Shown here piece after piece: positions 25,955 to 35,041 of a stretch of 64,000 nt of DNA. Position numbers and translations under genes: made by a program. The notes under the pieces are model-generated. The model was given only the letters and a program-made list of their open reading frames with translations. It was not told the DNA's origin and did not search any database. Every line of letters starts with the position of its first letter. Positions within the stretch are counted from its first letter, which is position 1. The DNA is from Achromobacter arsenitoxydans SY8. GTDB lineage: Bacteria > Pseudomonadota > Gammaproteobacteria > Burkholderiales > Burkholderiaceae_B. Location of the stretch: contig NZ_AGUF01000040.1 of assembly GCF_000236785.1 (NCBI RefSeq), forward strand, positions 121,893 through 185,892. Direction: 5' to 3'.

Positions 25955-25975
25955 GCCGGCGGTTCAGCCGCCGGC
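25955..25975. terminator. GC-rich hairpin after the CoA-transferase gene
   Basis: GCCGGCGG-TTCAG-CCGCCGGC, a perfect 8-bp stem in the gap before the cyclase gene. No T-run follows on the plus strand, so it may attenuate or stabilise message between operon genes and not fully terminate. Confidence 0.5.
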
Positions 25976-26023
25976 CTGAAAACAAAGCGCGCCATATAAA
26001 GCGCGGCGCGAGGAGACATGGCG

Positions 26024-27025
26024 ATGAGCCAGCAGCGATACCACCAGCGGCCCGCCGGGTCGAACTGGGGAGATTTTGGCGACGACGACCAGCTCGGCAC
26101 GCTGAACTATCTGGATGCGCAGACGCGCCTGGCCGCGATTGCCGAAGTGCGCGAAGGCATTTCGTTTTCGCTCAGCCTGCCCCTGACGGTGCCGCGCGCG
26201 CCGGTGCTGAACCCGCGCCGCAAGGGCCCGGTGATCCGCCCGGCCGAAAAGAACGGCGTGCCCGTCTACCGCTATCCGCTGGCCACCGACGTGCCCGGCG
26301 CGACCGACGTGATCAGCGACGACAGCGTCACGCTCTCTCCGCAATATTCAACGCAGTGGGACGCGCTGGGCCATGTGGGCTCGCTCTTTGACGCCCAGGG
26401 CGACGGCGATGCGCGGCCCACCGGCTACAACGGTTTCACCGTAAGCGAACCTGTCTCCGAAGGCTTCATCGGCACCCGCGACCTGTCGATCGCGCCGATG
26501 GCGCGCCACGGCATCCAGGGCCGCGGCGTGATGGTGGATCTGCGCGCGCATTTTGGCGACGAACAGCGCAAGATCGGCCTGGCCGAACTGCAGCGCGTGA
26601 TGCAGGCCGACGGCGTAAGCGTGCGGCCCGGCGACGTGCTGTGCCTGCACACCGGCCTGGCCGACCTGGCCCTGACCCTGCCCGACGATGAACAGCACCG
26701 GCTCAAGACCAGCTGCTGCGTGCTGGACGGCGACGATGCCGACTTGCTGGCCTGGATCAAGGACAGCCGCATCGCGGCCATCGCTGCCGACAATCACGCG
26801 GTGGAATTGCGCAACCACAGCCTGGCCGCCGAGCGCGGCCCGCTGCTCCCCTTGCACGAACAGTGCCTCTTCAAGCTGGGCTTGCCGCTGGGCGAGCTCT
26901 GGCACCTGACCCCGCTGGCGCATTGGCTGCGCCAGCGCGGCCGGCATGCTTTCTTCCTGACCGCGGCGCCGATGTATGTGCCCGGTCTGGTCGGCGCGCC
27001 GGTCAACCCCATCGCGACCGTCTGA
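26024..27025 (+). CDS. Cyclase-family protein (kynurenine formamidase-like)
   Basis: Protein of 333 residues in the metal-dependent cyclase/hydrolase family (PF04199 type). The signature appears as STQWDALGHVG, the variant used by the larger bacterial branch in place of HxGTHxD. Further blocks are RGVMVDLRAHFG, VRPGDVLCLHTGLAD, and IAAIAADNHAVE. The family hydrolyses amide or lactone bonds of small acids. AGGAG at 26011 is spaced 8 bases from the ATG at 26024 and only 2 from the ATG at 26018, so the former is preferred. It sits inside the lyase/CoA-transferase/Bug cluster. Confidence 0.88.
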   Translation: MSQQRYHQRPAGSNWGDFGDDDQLGTLNYLDAQTRLAAIAEVREGISFSLSLPLTVPRAPVLNPRRKGPVIRPAEKNGVPVYRYPLATDVPGATDVISDDSVTLSPQYSTQWDALGHVGSLFDAQGDGDARPTGYNGFTVSEPVSEGFIGTRDLSIAPMARHGIQGRGVMVDLRAHFGDEQRKIGLAELQRVMQADGVSVRPGDVLCLHTGLADLALTLPDDEQHRLKTSCCVLDGDDADLLAWIKDSRIAAIAADNHAVELRNHSLAAERGPLLPLHEQCLFKLGLPLGELWHLTPLAHWLRQRGRHAFFLTAAPMYVPGLVGAPVNPIATV

Positions 27026-27123
27026 TTGCTTCCGGCCTGCCGGGCCGGACCGGCAGCGGTCGCGCGATGCACGACTATTCCAATTATTTTTTGTACGCCC
27101 TTGCACGGGAGAAGTGAGAAGAC

Positions 27124-28098
27124 ATGAAAAACAAGACAACCCTGATTCGCGCCGCGCTCATCGCCGGCTTCAGCCTGGGCTTCGCAGGCGCCGCCGTGGC
27201 GGCCGACTATCCGTCGCAGGCGATCACCGTGGTCGTGCCCTACTCGGCCGGCGGCGGCGCGGACAACGCCGCGCGCATCATCGCCCAGGGCATGGGCGAG
27301 GTGCTGGGCCAGAGCGTGGTCATCGAAAACAAGGGCGGCGCCAGCGGCTCGATCGGCGCCGCCTACGTGGCCCGCGCGAAGGCCGATGGCTACACGGTGC
27401 TCTACGACGCCTCGGCGTTCTCGATCAACCCGGTGCTGCGCAAGCTGCCCTATGACGCGCAGAAGGATTTCATCCCCGTGTCGCAGGCCATCAGCGTGCC
27501 CAACATCGTGGTGGCTGCGCCCGGCTCGGCCTTCAACACGCTGCCCGACTTCATCAAGGCCGCGCAGGCCAGCCCCAACCGCTACACCTACGCGTCGTAC
27601 GGTCCGGGCAGCCTGGCGCAGATGGCGGGCGAACTGCTGAAGAAGGACGCGAAGATCGAAGCCGTGCACGTGCCCTACAAGGGCGGCGCCCCCGCCATCG
27701 TGGACGTGATGGGCGGCCAGGTCGACGTCTACTTCGCCAACGCCGCATCCAGCCTGAACTACGTCACGACCGGCAAGCTCAAGGCCCTGGCCGTGTCGTC
27801 GGCCAAGCGCATGCCTGAACTGCCCAACGTGCCCACCGTGGCCGAAGCCGGCATCAAGGACTTTGACGTGGTCGAATGGAACGGTTTCTTCCTGCCGGCA
27901 GGCACCCCGCCCGACGTGGTCGCCAAGCTGCAGGACGTGATCCAGAAGACGCTGCAGCGTCCGGACACCCGCGAAAAGCTGGGCAAGCTGGGTCTCACGC
28001 CCGTGGGCAGCAGCTCGGCCGACTTCACTGCGTTCGTGAAAGACGAGCAGACGCGCTGGGATGCGGTGGTCAAGTCCAACAACATCAACGTGAACTGA
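27124..28098 (+). CDS. Bug-family periplasmic solute-binding protein
   Basis: Receptor of 324 residues. A clear signal peptide (IAGFSLGFAGAAVAADY) is followed by the Bug hallmark YPSQAITVVVPYSAGGGADN, the carboxylate-pocket block VVIENKGGASGSIGAAYVAR, and HVPYKGGAPAIVDVMGGQVD. The mature protein would capture the organic acid used by this island. No membrane transport partner is encoded nearby. It follows the cyclase gene by about 98 bases and ends in front of a hairpin terminator. Confidence 0.94.
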   Translation: MKNKTTLIRAALIAGFSLGFAGAAVAADYPSQAITVVVPYSAGGGADNAARIIAQGMGEVLGQSVVIENKGGASGSIGAAYVARAKADGYTVLYDASAFSINPVLRKLPYDAQKDFIPVSQAISVPNIVVAAPGSAFNTLPDFIKAAQASPNRYTYASYGPGSLAQMAGELLKKDAKIEAVHVPYKGGAPAIVDVMGGQVDVYFANAASSLNYVTTGKLKALAVSSAKRMPELPNVPTVAEAGIKDFDVVEWNGFFLPAGTPPDVVAKLQDVIQKTLQRPDTREKLGKLGLTPVGSSSADFTAFVKDEQTRWDAVVKSNNINVN

Positions 28099-28120
28099 TC
28101 GCGGCTTACCCGCCACCCGC

Positions 28121-28151
28121 AACGCCGGCACGCGAAACGCGCGCCGGCGTT
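28121..28151 (+). terminator. Intrinsic terminator after the Bug gene
   Basis: AACGCCGGC pairs perfectly with GCCGGCGTT across a 13-base internal region that can itself pair (ACGCG/CGCGC), followed by TGCGTTTAT. It lies 23 bases after the Bug stop. Confidence 0.7.
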
Positions 28152-28192
28152 TGCGTTTATGCTCACCCCGGATAATCAATGCAGGAGACACC

Positions 28193-28651
28193 ATGAGCCG
28201 TAAAGACGATTTCGACCAAGGCCTGGCCAACCGCCGCGCCGTGTTGGGCGACGCCTGGGTGGAACGATCGCTGTCGCGCGCGACCGGCTTTACCGCCGAA
28301 TACCAGAACATGATCACGCGCTACGCCTGGCACGACATCTGGAGCCGCGACGGCCTGCCGCGCAAGTCGCGCCGCATGATGGTGCTGGCGGTTACGCTGT
28401 CGCTGTCGCGCTGGGAAGAATTTGAACTGCACGTGCGCGCCGCCCTCACGGCCCCCGACGACTCGCGCCTGACGCCGGACGAACTGAAAGAGGTGCTGCT
28501 GCAGAACGCGATCTACGCTGGCGTGCCCGCGGCGAATACCGCCTTCAATCTTGCGCAGGCGATCTTGCGCGAGGTCGCCGCAGACATCGGCTATGACCTG
28601 ACCGCGGCGGACCCGCGCCAGGCCGACCCGTTCGGCGCCGGCCCCGCCTGA
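28193..28651 (+). CDS. Carboxymuconolactone decarboxylase (CMD) family protein
   Basis: All-helical protein of 152 residues. It resembles PcaC-type 4-carboxymuconolactone decarboxylases, with SRRMMVLAVTLSLSRWEEFE, LHVRAAL, and the conserved LLQNAIYAGVPAANTAFNLA. The CxxC of AhpD-type peroxidases is absent, which favours a decarboxylase or hydrolase-like role. AGGAG precedes the ATG by 7 bases. No other protocatechuate genes are present, so a true PcaC function is doubtful. It follows a terminator and may start a new unit with the racemase gene. Confidence 0.88.
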   Translation: MSRKDDFDQGLANRRAVLGDAWVERSLSRATGFTAEYQNMITRYAWHDIWSRDGLPRKSRRMMVLAVTLSLSRWEEFELHVRAALTAPDDSRLTPDELKEVLLQNAIYAGVPAANTAFNLAQAILREVAADIGYDLTAADPRQADPFGAGPA

Positions 28652-28686
28652 ACGGAACGCCCCCTCCTGAACAAGGAACCACCCGG

Positions 28687-29394
28687 ATGAACCCCGCCCC
28701 GCTGCACATTGGAATCGTCGCCTGCTCCGCCGAAGGGGCCGCGCTCTGCTACCGCACCCTGTGCGCGGAAGGCGCCGGGCGCATGGGCCCGCATGCGCAT
28801 CCCGAGATCTCGCTGCACACGCATTCGCTGGCGGATTACGTGGCCTGCCTGGACCGCCGCGATCTTGCCGGCGTCGGCGCGCTGATGCTGTCGTCGGCCG
28901 GCAAGCTGGCCCGCGCCGGCGCGGATTTCCTGATCTGCCCGGACAACACCATCCATCAGGCGCTGGACCACGTCCTGCCGCATTCGCCCCTGCCATGGCT
29001 GCACATCGCGCAGGAGGTCGCCCTGGTGGCGGCGGCGCGCGGGTATCGGCGCGTCGGCATTCTGGGGACGCACTGGCTGGTGGACAGCGAGGTCTACCCT
29101 GCCGGGCTGGACGCACAGGGCCTCGGCTGGGCACGGCCCGCGCACGAAGACCGGCTGCTGCTGGGCCGCATCATCATGGACGAACTGGTGTATGGCGTCT
29201 TCAAGCCCGATTCGGTGGCGCGCCTGCAGGGCATTGTCGAGCGGCTGCGCGACGAAGGCTGCGATGCGGTGGTGCTGGGGTGCACCGAACTGCCGCTGGT
29301 CCTGAACGACGGCAACTGCGTGCTCCCCACGCTGGACTCCACGCGCATCCTGGCGCGCGCGGCGCTGGACCGCGCCTTGGGCGGCCCCGCCTGA
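28687..29394 (+). CDS. Aspartate/glutamate racemase family protein
   Basis: Protein of 235 residues with the two-domain Asp/Glu racemase fold. The two catalytic cysteines are in place: C84 in LICPDNTIH and C199 in LGCTELPL. The N-terminal IGIVACSAEGAALCYRTL fits the YgeA-like branch that racemises aspartate or related acids without cofactor. It lies 35 bases after the CMD gene on the same strand and meets the Crp/Fnr gene tail to tail. Confidence 0.92.
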   Translation: MNPAPLHIGIVACSAEGAALCYRTLCAEGAGRMGPHAHPEISLHTHSLADYVACLDRRDLAGVGALMLSSAGKLARAGADFLICPDNTIHQALDHVLPHSPLPWLHIAQEVALVAAARGYRRVGILGTHWLVDSEVYPAGLDAQGLGWARPAHEDRLLLGRIIMDELVYGVFKPDSVARLQGIVERLRDEGCDAVVLGCTELPLVLNDGNCVLPTLDSTRILARAALDRALGGPA

Positions 29395-29400
29395 CGCCCG

Positions 29401-30111
29401 TCAGATCTGGTCCAGCCCGTATTGCCGCAGGCGTTCCAGGTCCAGCACCTTGATCTGGTTGTAGGCCAAGGCAAGAATGCCCAGGTCGGCCAAGGCCTGG
29501 AGCGCCTGGTTGACCCGCTGGCGCGACAACCCCGTCAGGTAACCCAGTTCTTCCTGAGAGATCGCCAGGGTCAGGTCGGTGGACGGATAGAGCTGCGGGT
29601 TGAAAAGCTGGGCCAGCGATTGCGCCACCCGCGCGTCGGCATCCAGCAAACGGTGGTTCTGGATGGACGCGATGAACTCGCCCATGCGGTTATTCAACTG
29701 GCCGATGACGAAATGCGAAAAAGGCAGGCTGGCCGCCAGCAGCGCATGAAACGTGGCCGCCGGCACCAGCATCACCAGCGACGGCTGGATCGCCACCACA
29801 TCGTATTTGCGCAGCTCGCGCTTGATGACGCTGCCCTCGCCGAACCAGCCGCCCGGCGGCACGCCGGAAAAGGTGCAGCTGCGGCCGGACTCGTTATAGA
29901 TCGCCAGCTTCAGCAGGCCGCGGCTCACGCCCAGCCAGTAGTCGGACGGGGCATTGCGCCGCGCAATCCACGCGCCGTTGCCCACGTGCTCGGCGCGCGA
30001 GGTGGCCAACACCAGGTCCTGGTGGCGGGCGTCCAGCGCCCCGAACCACGGACAGGCGCCATACAGCGCCGGCAGTTCGTCGGAGGAAACTGTGTTTGAA
30101 ACATCGGACAT
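29401..30111 (-). CDS. Crp/Fnr-family transcriptional regulator
   Basis: Regulator of 236 residues. The cNMP-like barrel covers about residues 20-130 (NAPSDYWLGVSRGLLKLAIY; PPGGWFGEGSVI) and the winged helix lies near the C-terminus (AISQEELGYLTGLSRQRVNQ). No FNR cysteine cluster is seen. It is divergent from the acyl-CoA ligase/dehydrogenase pair with a 24-bp palindrome between them, which makes it their probable regulator. Confidence 0.9.
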   Translation of the reverse strand: MSDVSNTVSSDELPALYGACPWFGALDARHQDLVLATSRAEHVGNGAWIARRNAPSDYWLGVSRGLLKLAIYNESGRSCTFSGVPPGGWFGEGSVIKRELRKYDVVAIQPSLVMLVPAATFHALLAASLPFSHFVIGQLNNRMGEFIASIQNHRLLDADARVAQSLAQLFNPQLYPSTDLTLAISQEELGYLTGLSRQRVNQALQALADLGILALAYNQIKVLDLERLRQYGLDQI

Positions 30112-30153
30112 GGGAAGAACCGTGTAAAACTCGGGTATGCGCGGCTGTCTGGC

Positions 30154-30177
30154 CGTCTGTCATGCAGGCGACAGACG
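30154..30177. promoter_or_regulatory. 24-bp inverted repeat, operator candidate
   Basis: CGTCTGTC and GACAGACG are perfect 8-bp arms with an 8-base spacer, placed in the divergent promoter between the Crp/Fnr gene and the acyl-CoA ligase gene. An arm-related repeat with identical geometry occurs at 42909-42932. Confidence 0.55.
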
Positions 30178-30272
30178 CCATTTTCCCGCCGGCCATAAGC
30201 TAGAGCAAGCGACGGGGATCAAACACCCCGCAGACGGATAAGAGGCGCCCCGCGCCCCATTGGAGACTAAGC

Positions 30273-31928
30273 ATGAGCGGCATGTTCGATCACGGCCTTG
30301 CGCGCCGCGAGGCCAATTACGAAGCCCTGACCCCCGTGGATTTCATTGCGCGCGCCGCGCAGGTCTACGGGAACCGGCTGGCCATCGTCCACGGCAAGAC
30401 GCGCCGCACCTGGGCCCAGACCTACGAACGCGCCCAGCGGCTGGCCGGCGCGCTGGCGCAGGCCGGCATCCAGCGCGGCGACACCGTTGCCGTCATGCTG
30501 CCCAACATACCGGCGATGGTCGAAGCCCACTTCGGGGTGCCCATGCTGGGCGCCGTGCTCAACACGCTGAACACGCGCCTGGACACGCCCAGCGTGCTGT
30601 TCATGCTGGGCCACGGCGAAGCCCGCGCGCTCATCGTCGACACCGAATACGCCGACATCGCCCAGCGCGCCCGGGCCGAGTTTCCCCACCTGAAGGTCAT
30701 CTCCGTGCACGACCTGGAGGGCGCCCCCGCCACGCTGCCCGGCGCAACCGACTACGAAGCCTTCCTGGCGGCCGCACCGGCCGCCTACGACTGGAAGCCG
30801 CCCGCCGACGAATGGGACGCCATCGCGCTGAACTACACGTCCGGCACCACCGGCGATCCCAAGGGCGTGGTCTACCACTATCGCGGCGCCTACCTGAACG
30901 CGGTCAGCAATATCCTGGAATGGGACATGCCCAAGCATCCCGTTTACCTGTGGACGCTGCCGCTGTTCCACTGCAACGGCTGGTGTTTCGCCTGGACCGT
31001 CGCCGCGCGCGCGGGCGTAAACGTGTGCCTGCGCAAGTTCGATCCCAAGACGGTGTTCGACCTGACCCGCGACGAAGGAGTCACCCACTACTGCGGCGCG
31101 CCCATTGTGCAGAGCGCGCTGGCCAACGCCCCGGCCGACATGCGCGCCGGCATCACGCACACGGTGCGCACCATGGTGGCGGGCGCGGCCCCGGCGCCGG
31201 CCGTCATCGACAAAATGCGCGAAATCGGCTTCGAGCTGACCCACGTGTACGGCCTGACCGAGGTCTACGGCCCGGCCGCCGTGTGCGCCCACCAGGACGC
31301 CTGGGACGCGCTGGATCCCGAGCGCCGCGCCCTGCTGACCGCTCGCCAGGGTGTGCGCTACCACCTGCAGGCCGGCGTATCCGTGCGCAACCCGGAAACC
31401 ATGCAGGAAGTGCCGCCCGACGAAGAGACGATTGGCGAAGTCATGTTCCGCGGCAACATCTGCATGAAGGGCTACCTGAAGAACGAACGCGCCACCGAAG
31501 ACGCCTTCGCCGGCGGCTGGTTCCATACCGGCGACCTGGGCGTGATGACGGCCGACGGCTATGTCCGCATCAAGGACCGCAGCAAGGACATCATCATCTC
31601 CGGCGGCGAAAACATCTCCAGCATCGAGGTCGAGGACGCCCTCTACCGCCATCCCGCCGTGGCGGCCGTGGCGGTGGTGGCGATGCCCGATCCCAAGTGG
31701 GGCGAAACCCCGTGCGCCTTCGTGGAACTCAAGCCTGGCTGCTCGGCCACGGCGGATGAGATCATTGCGCACTGCAAGCTGCTGCTGCCGGGCTTCAAGG
31801 TGCCGCGCGCGGTGCGCTTCGGCGAACTGCCCAAGACATCCACCGGCAAGATCCAGAAATTCGAGCTGCGCGCCGCCGTCGGCGCCACGTCCGCCATCGA
31901 CGTGGCCAACCCCGGCAAGCCGGCCTGA
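30273..31928 (+). CDS. Acyl-CoA synthetase (AMP-binding; DmdB-like)
   Basis: Adenylate-forming ligase of 551 residues making acyl-CoA from a free acid, ATP and CoA. Motifs in order: the P-loop YTSGTTGDPKGVVYHYRG, LPLFHCNGWCFAW, VYGLTEVYGP, GWFHTGDLG, the hinge KDRSKDIIISGGENISS, and the catalytic lysine in TSTGKIQKFELR. Length and the HCNGWCF block fit the medium-chain/methylmercaptopropionate-CoA ligase branch. It is 36 bases upstream of an acyl-CoA dehydrogenase gene of DmdC type. The real substrate cannot be read here. Confidence 0.93.
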   Translation: MSGMFDHGLARREANYEALTPVDFIARAAQVYGNRLAIVHGKTRRTWAQTYERAQRLAGALAQAGIQRGDTVAVMLPNIPAMVEAHFGVPMLGAVLNTLNTRLDTPSVLFMLGHGEARALIVDTEYADIAQRARAEFPHLKVISVHDLEGAPATLPGATDYEAFLAAAPAAYDWKPPADEWDAIALNYTSGTTGDPKGVVYHYRGAYLNAVSNILEWDMPKHPVYLWTLPLFHCNGWCFAWTVAARAGVNVCLRKFDPKTVFDLTRDEGVTHYCGAPIVQSALANAPADMRAGITHTVRTMVAGAAPAPAVIDKMREIGFELTHVYGLTEVYGPAAVCAHQDAWDALDPERRALLTARQGVRYHLQAGVSVRNPETMQEVPPDEETIGEVMFRGNICMKGYLKNERATEDAFAGGWFHTGDLGVMTADGYVRIKDRSKDIIISGGENISSIEVEDALYRHPAVAAVAVVAMPDPKWGETPCAFVELKPGCSATADEIIAHCKLLLPGFKVPRAVRFGELPKTSTGKIQKFELRAAVGATSAIDVANPGKPA

Positions 31929-31964
31929 CCCCTCTTATCCGATAACACCAGGAGCGCATACGCC

Positions 31965-33734
31965 ATGACGTACCAAGCCCCCGTGAAAGACATGCTGTTC
32001 GTGCTGAACCACCTGGCGGGCCTGCCCCAGGTGGCTGCCCTGCCCGGCTTCGAGGAGGCCACGCCCGACACCGCCCAGGCCGTGCTGGAGGAATCCGCCC
32101 ACTTCGCCGCGGAGGTGCTGGCGCCGCTGAACCACCCGGCCGACCGCGAGCCCAGCGCCTGGCGCGACGGCGCCGTCACCACCGCGCCGGGCTTCAAGCA
32201 GGCTTTCCGCCAGTACGCCGACGCCGGCTGGCAGGGTATGTCGCATCCCGTGGAATACGGCGGCCAGGGGCTGCCCGGCCTGATCGGTTCGCCTTGCTCT
32301 GAAATGCTGAACGCGGCCAATCTGTCGTTCGCGCTCTGCCCGCTCCTGACCAACGGCGCCATCGAGGCCCTCATGGTCGCCGGCTCGCCCGAACTGCGCG
32401 AGCGCTTCATCGGCCCCATGATCTCGGGCCAGTGGACCGGCACCATGAACCTGACCGAGCCGCAGGCGGGCTCCGACCTGGCCATGATCCGCACCCGCGC
32501 GCAGCCCGTGGGCGACGGCACGTACCGCCTGTCCGGCACCAAGATCTTCATCACCTATGGCGAACACGACCTGGCCGAGAACATCCTGCACCTGGTGCTG
32601 GCCCGGCTGCCCGACGCGCCCGAGGGCGTGAAGGGCATTTCCCTGTTCCTGGTGCCCAAATTCCTGGTCAACGAGGACGGCTCGCTGGGCGAGCGCAATG
32701 ACGTCGCCTGCGTTTCGATCGAACACAAGCTGGGCATCAAGGCCAGCCCCACCGCCACGCTGCAGTTCGGCGACGCGGGCGGCGCGCTGGGCTATCTGGT
32801 CGGCCAGGAGAATCGCGGTCTGGACGCCATGTTCATCATGATGAACGCCGCCCGCTACGCCGTGGGCGTGCAGGGCATCGCCATCGCCGACCGCGCCTAC
32901 CAGCATGCGATCGCCTATGCCGCCGAACGCGTGCAGAGCCGCCCGGTGGATGGCTCGTCGCGCGACGCCGTCCCCATCATCCAGCATCCGGACGTGCGCC
33001 GCATGCTGGGCACCATGCGCGCGCTGACCGAGGCCGGCCGCGCGCTGGCGTATGTCACCGCCGGCCATGCGGACCTGGCCCACGCCAGCCCCGACGCCGG
33101 CGAGCGCAAGCGCCAGCTCGCCATCCAGGAATTCCTGGTGCCCATCGTCAAGGGCTGGTGCACCGAGATGTCGATCGACGTCGCCAGCCTGGGCGTGCAG
33201 GTGCACGGCGGCATGGGTTTCATCGAAGAAACCGGCGCCGCGCAGTACTACCGCGACGCCCGCATCCTGACCATCTACGAAGGCACGACTGCAATCCAGG
33301 CCAACGACCTGGTGGGCCGCAAGACCCTGCGCGACGGCGGCGCCGTGGCGCGCGCCCTGCTGGACGCGGTCCGCCAGACCGAAGCCGACCTGCAAGCCCG
33401 CAGCGAGCCCGCCGCCGGCCGCATGCTCAAGCCGCTGCGCGAAGCCCGCGAGGCCCTGGCCAGCGCGGTCGAATTTGTCCTGGCCAACGCGGCCGGCAAT
33501 CCGAATGCGGTGTTCGGCGCGGCGGTGCCCTATCTGCTGCTGGCGGGCACCACGCTGGCCGGCTGGCAGATGGCCCGCGCAATGCTGGCCAGCCTGGACC
33601 TCCGGGCGCAGGATCCGGCCTTCCACGACGCGAAGATCGCCACGGCGCAGTGCTACGCGCTGCACAAGCTGACGCAGGCGCCGGGGCTGGCGGCCGTGGT
33701 GCTGGGTTCGGGCGAATATGCGGTGCAGCCGTAA
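31965..33734 (+). CDS. Acyl-CoA dehydrogenase (long form, DmdC-like)
   Basis: FAD-dependent dehydrogenase of 589 residues. That is about 200 residues longer than ordinary acyl-CoA dehydrogenases because of an extra C-terminal helical domain after the core. It starts YQAPVKDMLFVLNHLAGLPQ, as in the DmdC-like branch. Core motifs are MNLTEPQAGSDLAMIRTRA, GLDAMFIMMNAARYAVGVQG, and the catalytic glutamate in IYEGTTAIQANDL. It forms a two-gene operon with the ligase and would introduce the 2,3-double bond. Confidence 0.94.
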   Translation: MTYQAPVKDMLFVLNHLAGLPQVAALPGFEEATPDTAQAVLEESAHFAAEVLAPLNHPADREPSAWRDGAVTTAPGFKQAFRQYADAGWQGMSHPVEYGGQGLPGLIGSPCSEMLNAANLSFALCPLLTNGAIEALMVAGSPELRERFIGPMISGQWTGTMNLTEPQAGSDLAMIRTRAQPVGDGTYRLSGTKIFITYGEHDLAENILHLVLARLPDAPEGVKGISLFLVPKFLVNEDGSLGERNDVACVSIEHKLGIKASPTATLQFGDAGGALGYLVGQENRGLDAMFIMMNAARYAVGVQGIAIADRAYQHAIAYAAERVQSRPVDGSSRDAVPIIQHPDVRRMLGTMRALTEAGRALAYVTAGHADLAHASPDAGERKRQLAIQEFLVPIVKGWCTEMSIDVASLGVQVHGGMGFIEETGAAQYYRDARILTIYEGTTAIQANDLVGRKTLRDGGAVARALLDAVRQTEADLQARSEPAAGRMLKPLREAREALASAVEFVLANAAGNPNAVFGAAVPYLLLAGTTLAGWQMARAMLASLDLRAQDPAFHDAKIATAQCYALHKLTQAPGLAAVVLGSGEYAVQP

Positions 33735-33760
33735 GGTGGCGATGAAGGGTTGAGCCGGGG

Positions 33761-33778
33761 CCGGCCGTGCAAGGCCGG
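33761..33778. terminator. Hairpin between convergent genes
   Basis: CCGGCC-GTGCAA-GGCCGG, a perfect 6-bp GC stem between the acyl-CoA dehydrogenase stop and the convergent MFS gene, followed by TTCCATT on the plus strand. Confidence 0.5.
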
Positions 33779-33810
33779 TTCCATTCGGCCCGATCCGACA
33801 TGGCCGGACC

Positions 33811-35031
33811 TTACGCGGCCCTGCTCTCCCGCGCCTGGCGGATGCGCGGCGCCGTCGCCATCCAGAACACCAGCGCCGCCACGCTCAGGCCCGCGCCCAG
33901 CACGCATACCCCCAACCAGCCCGTCCGCGCATACACCGCAGTCGCCGCGATGGATCCCAGGCCGCTGCCCACCGCATAGAACATCATGTAGCCCGCCACC
34001 AGGCGGCTGTGCGCCTGCGCGCTGATGCTGAAGATCATGGCCTGGTTGGTGACGTGCAGCGCCTGCAAGGCCAGGTCCAGGACCAGCACGCCGAAGGCGA
34101 GCAGCCACAGGCTTTGCTCCAGGAAGGCGATGGGCGCCCACGCCAGGCACAGCAGGGCCAGACCCGCGGCGGTGGTCCGCTGGCCGTGGCCGCCGTCGGC
34201 CAGCCGGCCGGCGCGCGCGGCCATCAGCACGCCCACCACCCCCACCAGCCCGAAGGCGCCGACCGCCGTGTGCGACAGCGCATGCGGCGGCGCGCTCAGC
34301 GGCAGCACCATCGCCGTCCAGAACGCGCTGAACGCCGCAAACATCAGCAAGGCGATCATGCCCCGCACCCGCAGGACGCGTTCGGTGGCAAGCAGGGTGA
34401 AGACAGAACGCAGCAGCGCGCCGTAGCGTAGTCCCGCCGTGGGCAGGCGCCGCTGCGGCAGCCATCGCGCCAGGGCCAGCGCCAACAGCGCGGACATGCC
34501 GGCCGACACCAGATACACCGCCCGCCAGCCCCACAGATCGGCCAGCGCGCCAGCCAGCGTGCGCGCCAGCAGCAGGCCGATCACCACCCCGCCCTGGGCC
34601 GCGCCCACCACACGTCCGCGCTCGGACGGCGCGGCCAGCGCGGCCGACAGCGCCAACAGGCCCTGCGTCATCGCCGTGCCCAAGAGGCCCAGGGCCACCA
34701 TGCCCGCCAGCAGCCAGGGCGCATTCACGGACAACGCCACGGCGCCCAGCGCCAACACCAGCAGGCCCAACTGCACCAGCATCAGACGGCGGCGATCCAC
34801 CAGGTCGCCCAGCGGCACCACGAAAAACAGTGCAAGCGCACAGCCCAACTGCGTGGCGCTGACGACGATGCCGACCGCGGCCTCGTCCATCCGGAATTCC
34901 CGCGCAATGGCGTCCAGGAGGGGCTGCGCGTAATACACGTTGGCGACGCTCAGGGCGCAAGCCGCCGCCAGCAGCAGCACCAGGGCGGTGGACATCGGAC
35001 GCGCGGCGTCGGATTGAGCGGGAAGTTTCAT
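33811..35031 (-). CDS. MFS transporter (drug exporter type)
   Basis: Inner-membrane protein of 406 residues with about 12 hydrophobic helices. The MFS motif between helices 2 and 3 appears as PLGDLVDRRRLMLVQ. The N-terminal VANVYYAQPLLDAIAREF is typical of the Bacillus YgaY / YbcL-like exporter group. The ATG at 35031 gives the family-standard start; the open frame runs further upstream through the HxlR promoter. It is divergent from an HxlR regulator gene, a common exporter/regulator pairing. Confidence 0.9.
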   Translation of the reverse strand: MKLPAQSDAARPMSTALVLLLAAACALSVANVYYAQPLLDAIAREFRMDEAAVGIVVSATQLGCALALFFVVPLGDLVDRRRLMLVQLGLLVLALGAVALSVNAPWLLAGMVALGLLGTAMTQGLLALSAALAAPSERGRVVGAAQGGVVIGLLLARTLAGALADLWGWRAVYLVSAGMSALLALALARWLPQRRLPTAGLRYGALLRSVFTLLATERVLRVRGMIALLMFAAFSAFWTAMVLPLSAPPHALSHTAVGAFGLVGVVGVLMAARAGRLADGGHGQRTTAAGLALLCLAWAPIAFLEQSLWLLAFGVLVLDLALQALHVTNQAMIFSISAQAHSRLVAGYMMFYAVGSGLGSIAATAVYARTGWLGVCVLGAGLSVAALVFWMATAPRIRQARESRAA

Positions 35032-35041
35032 GATGAATCCA

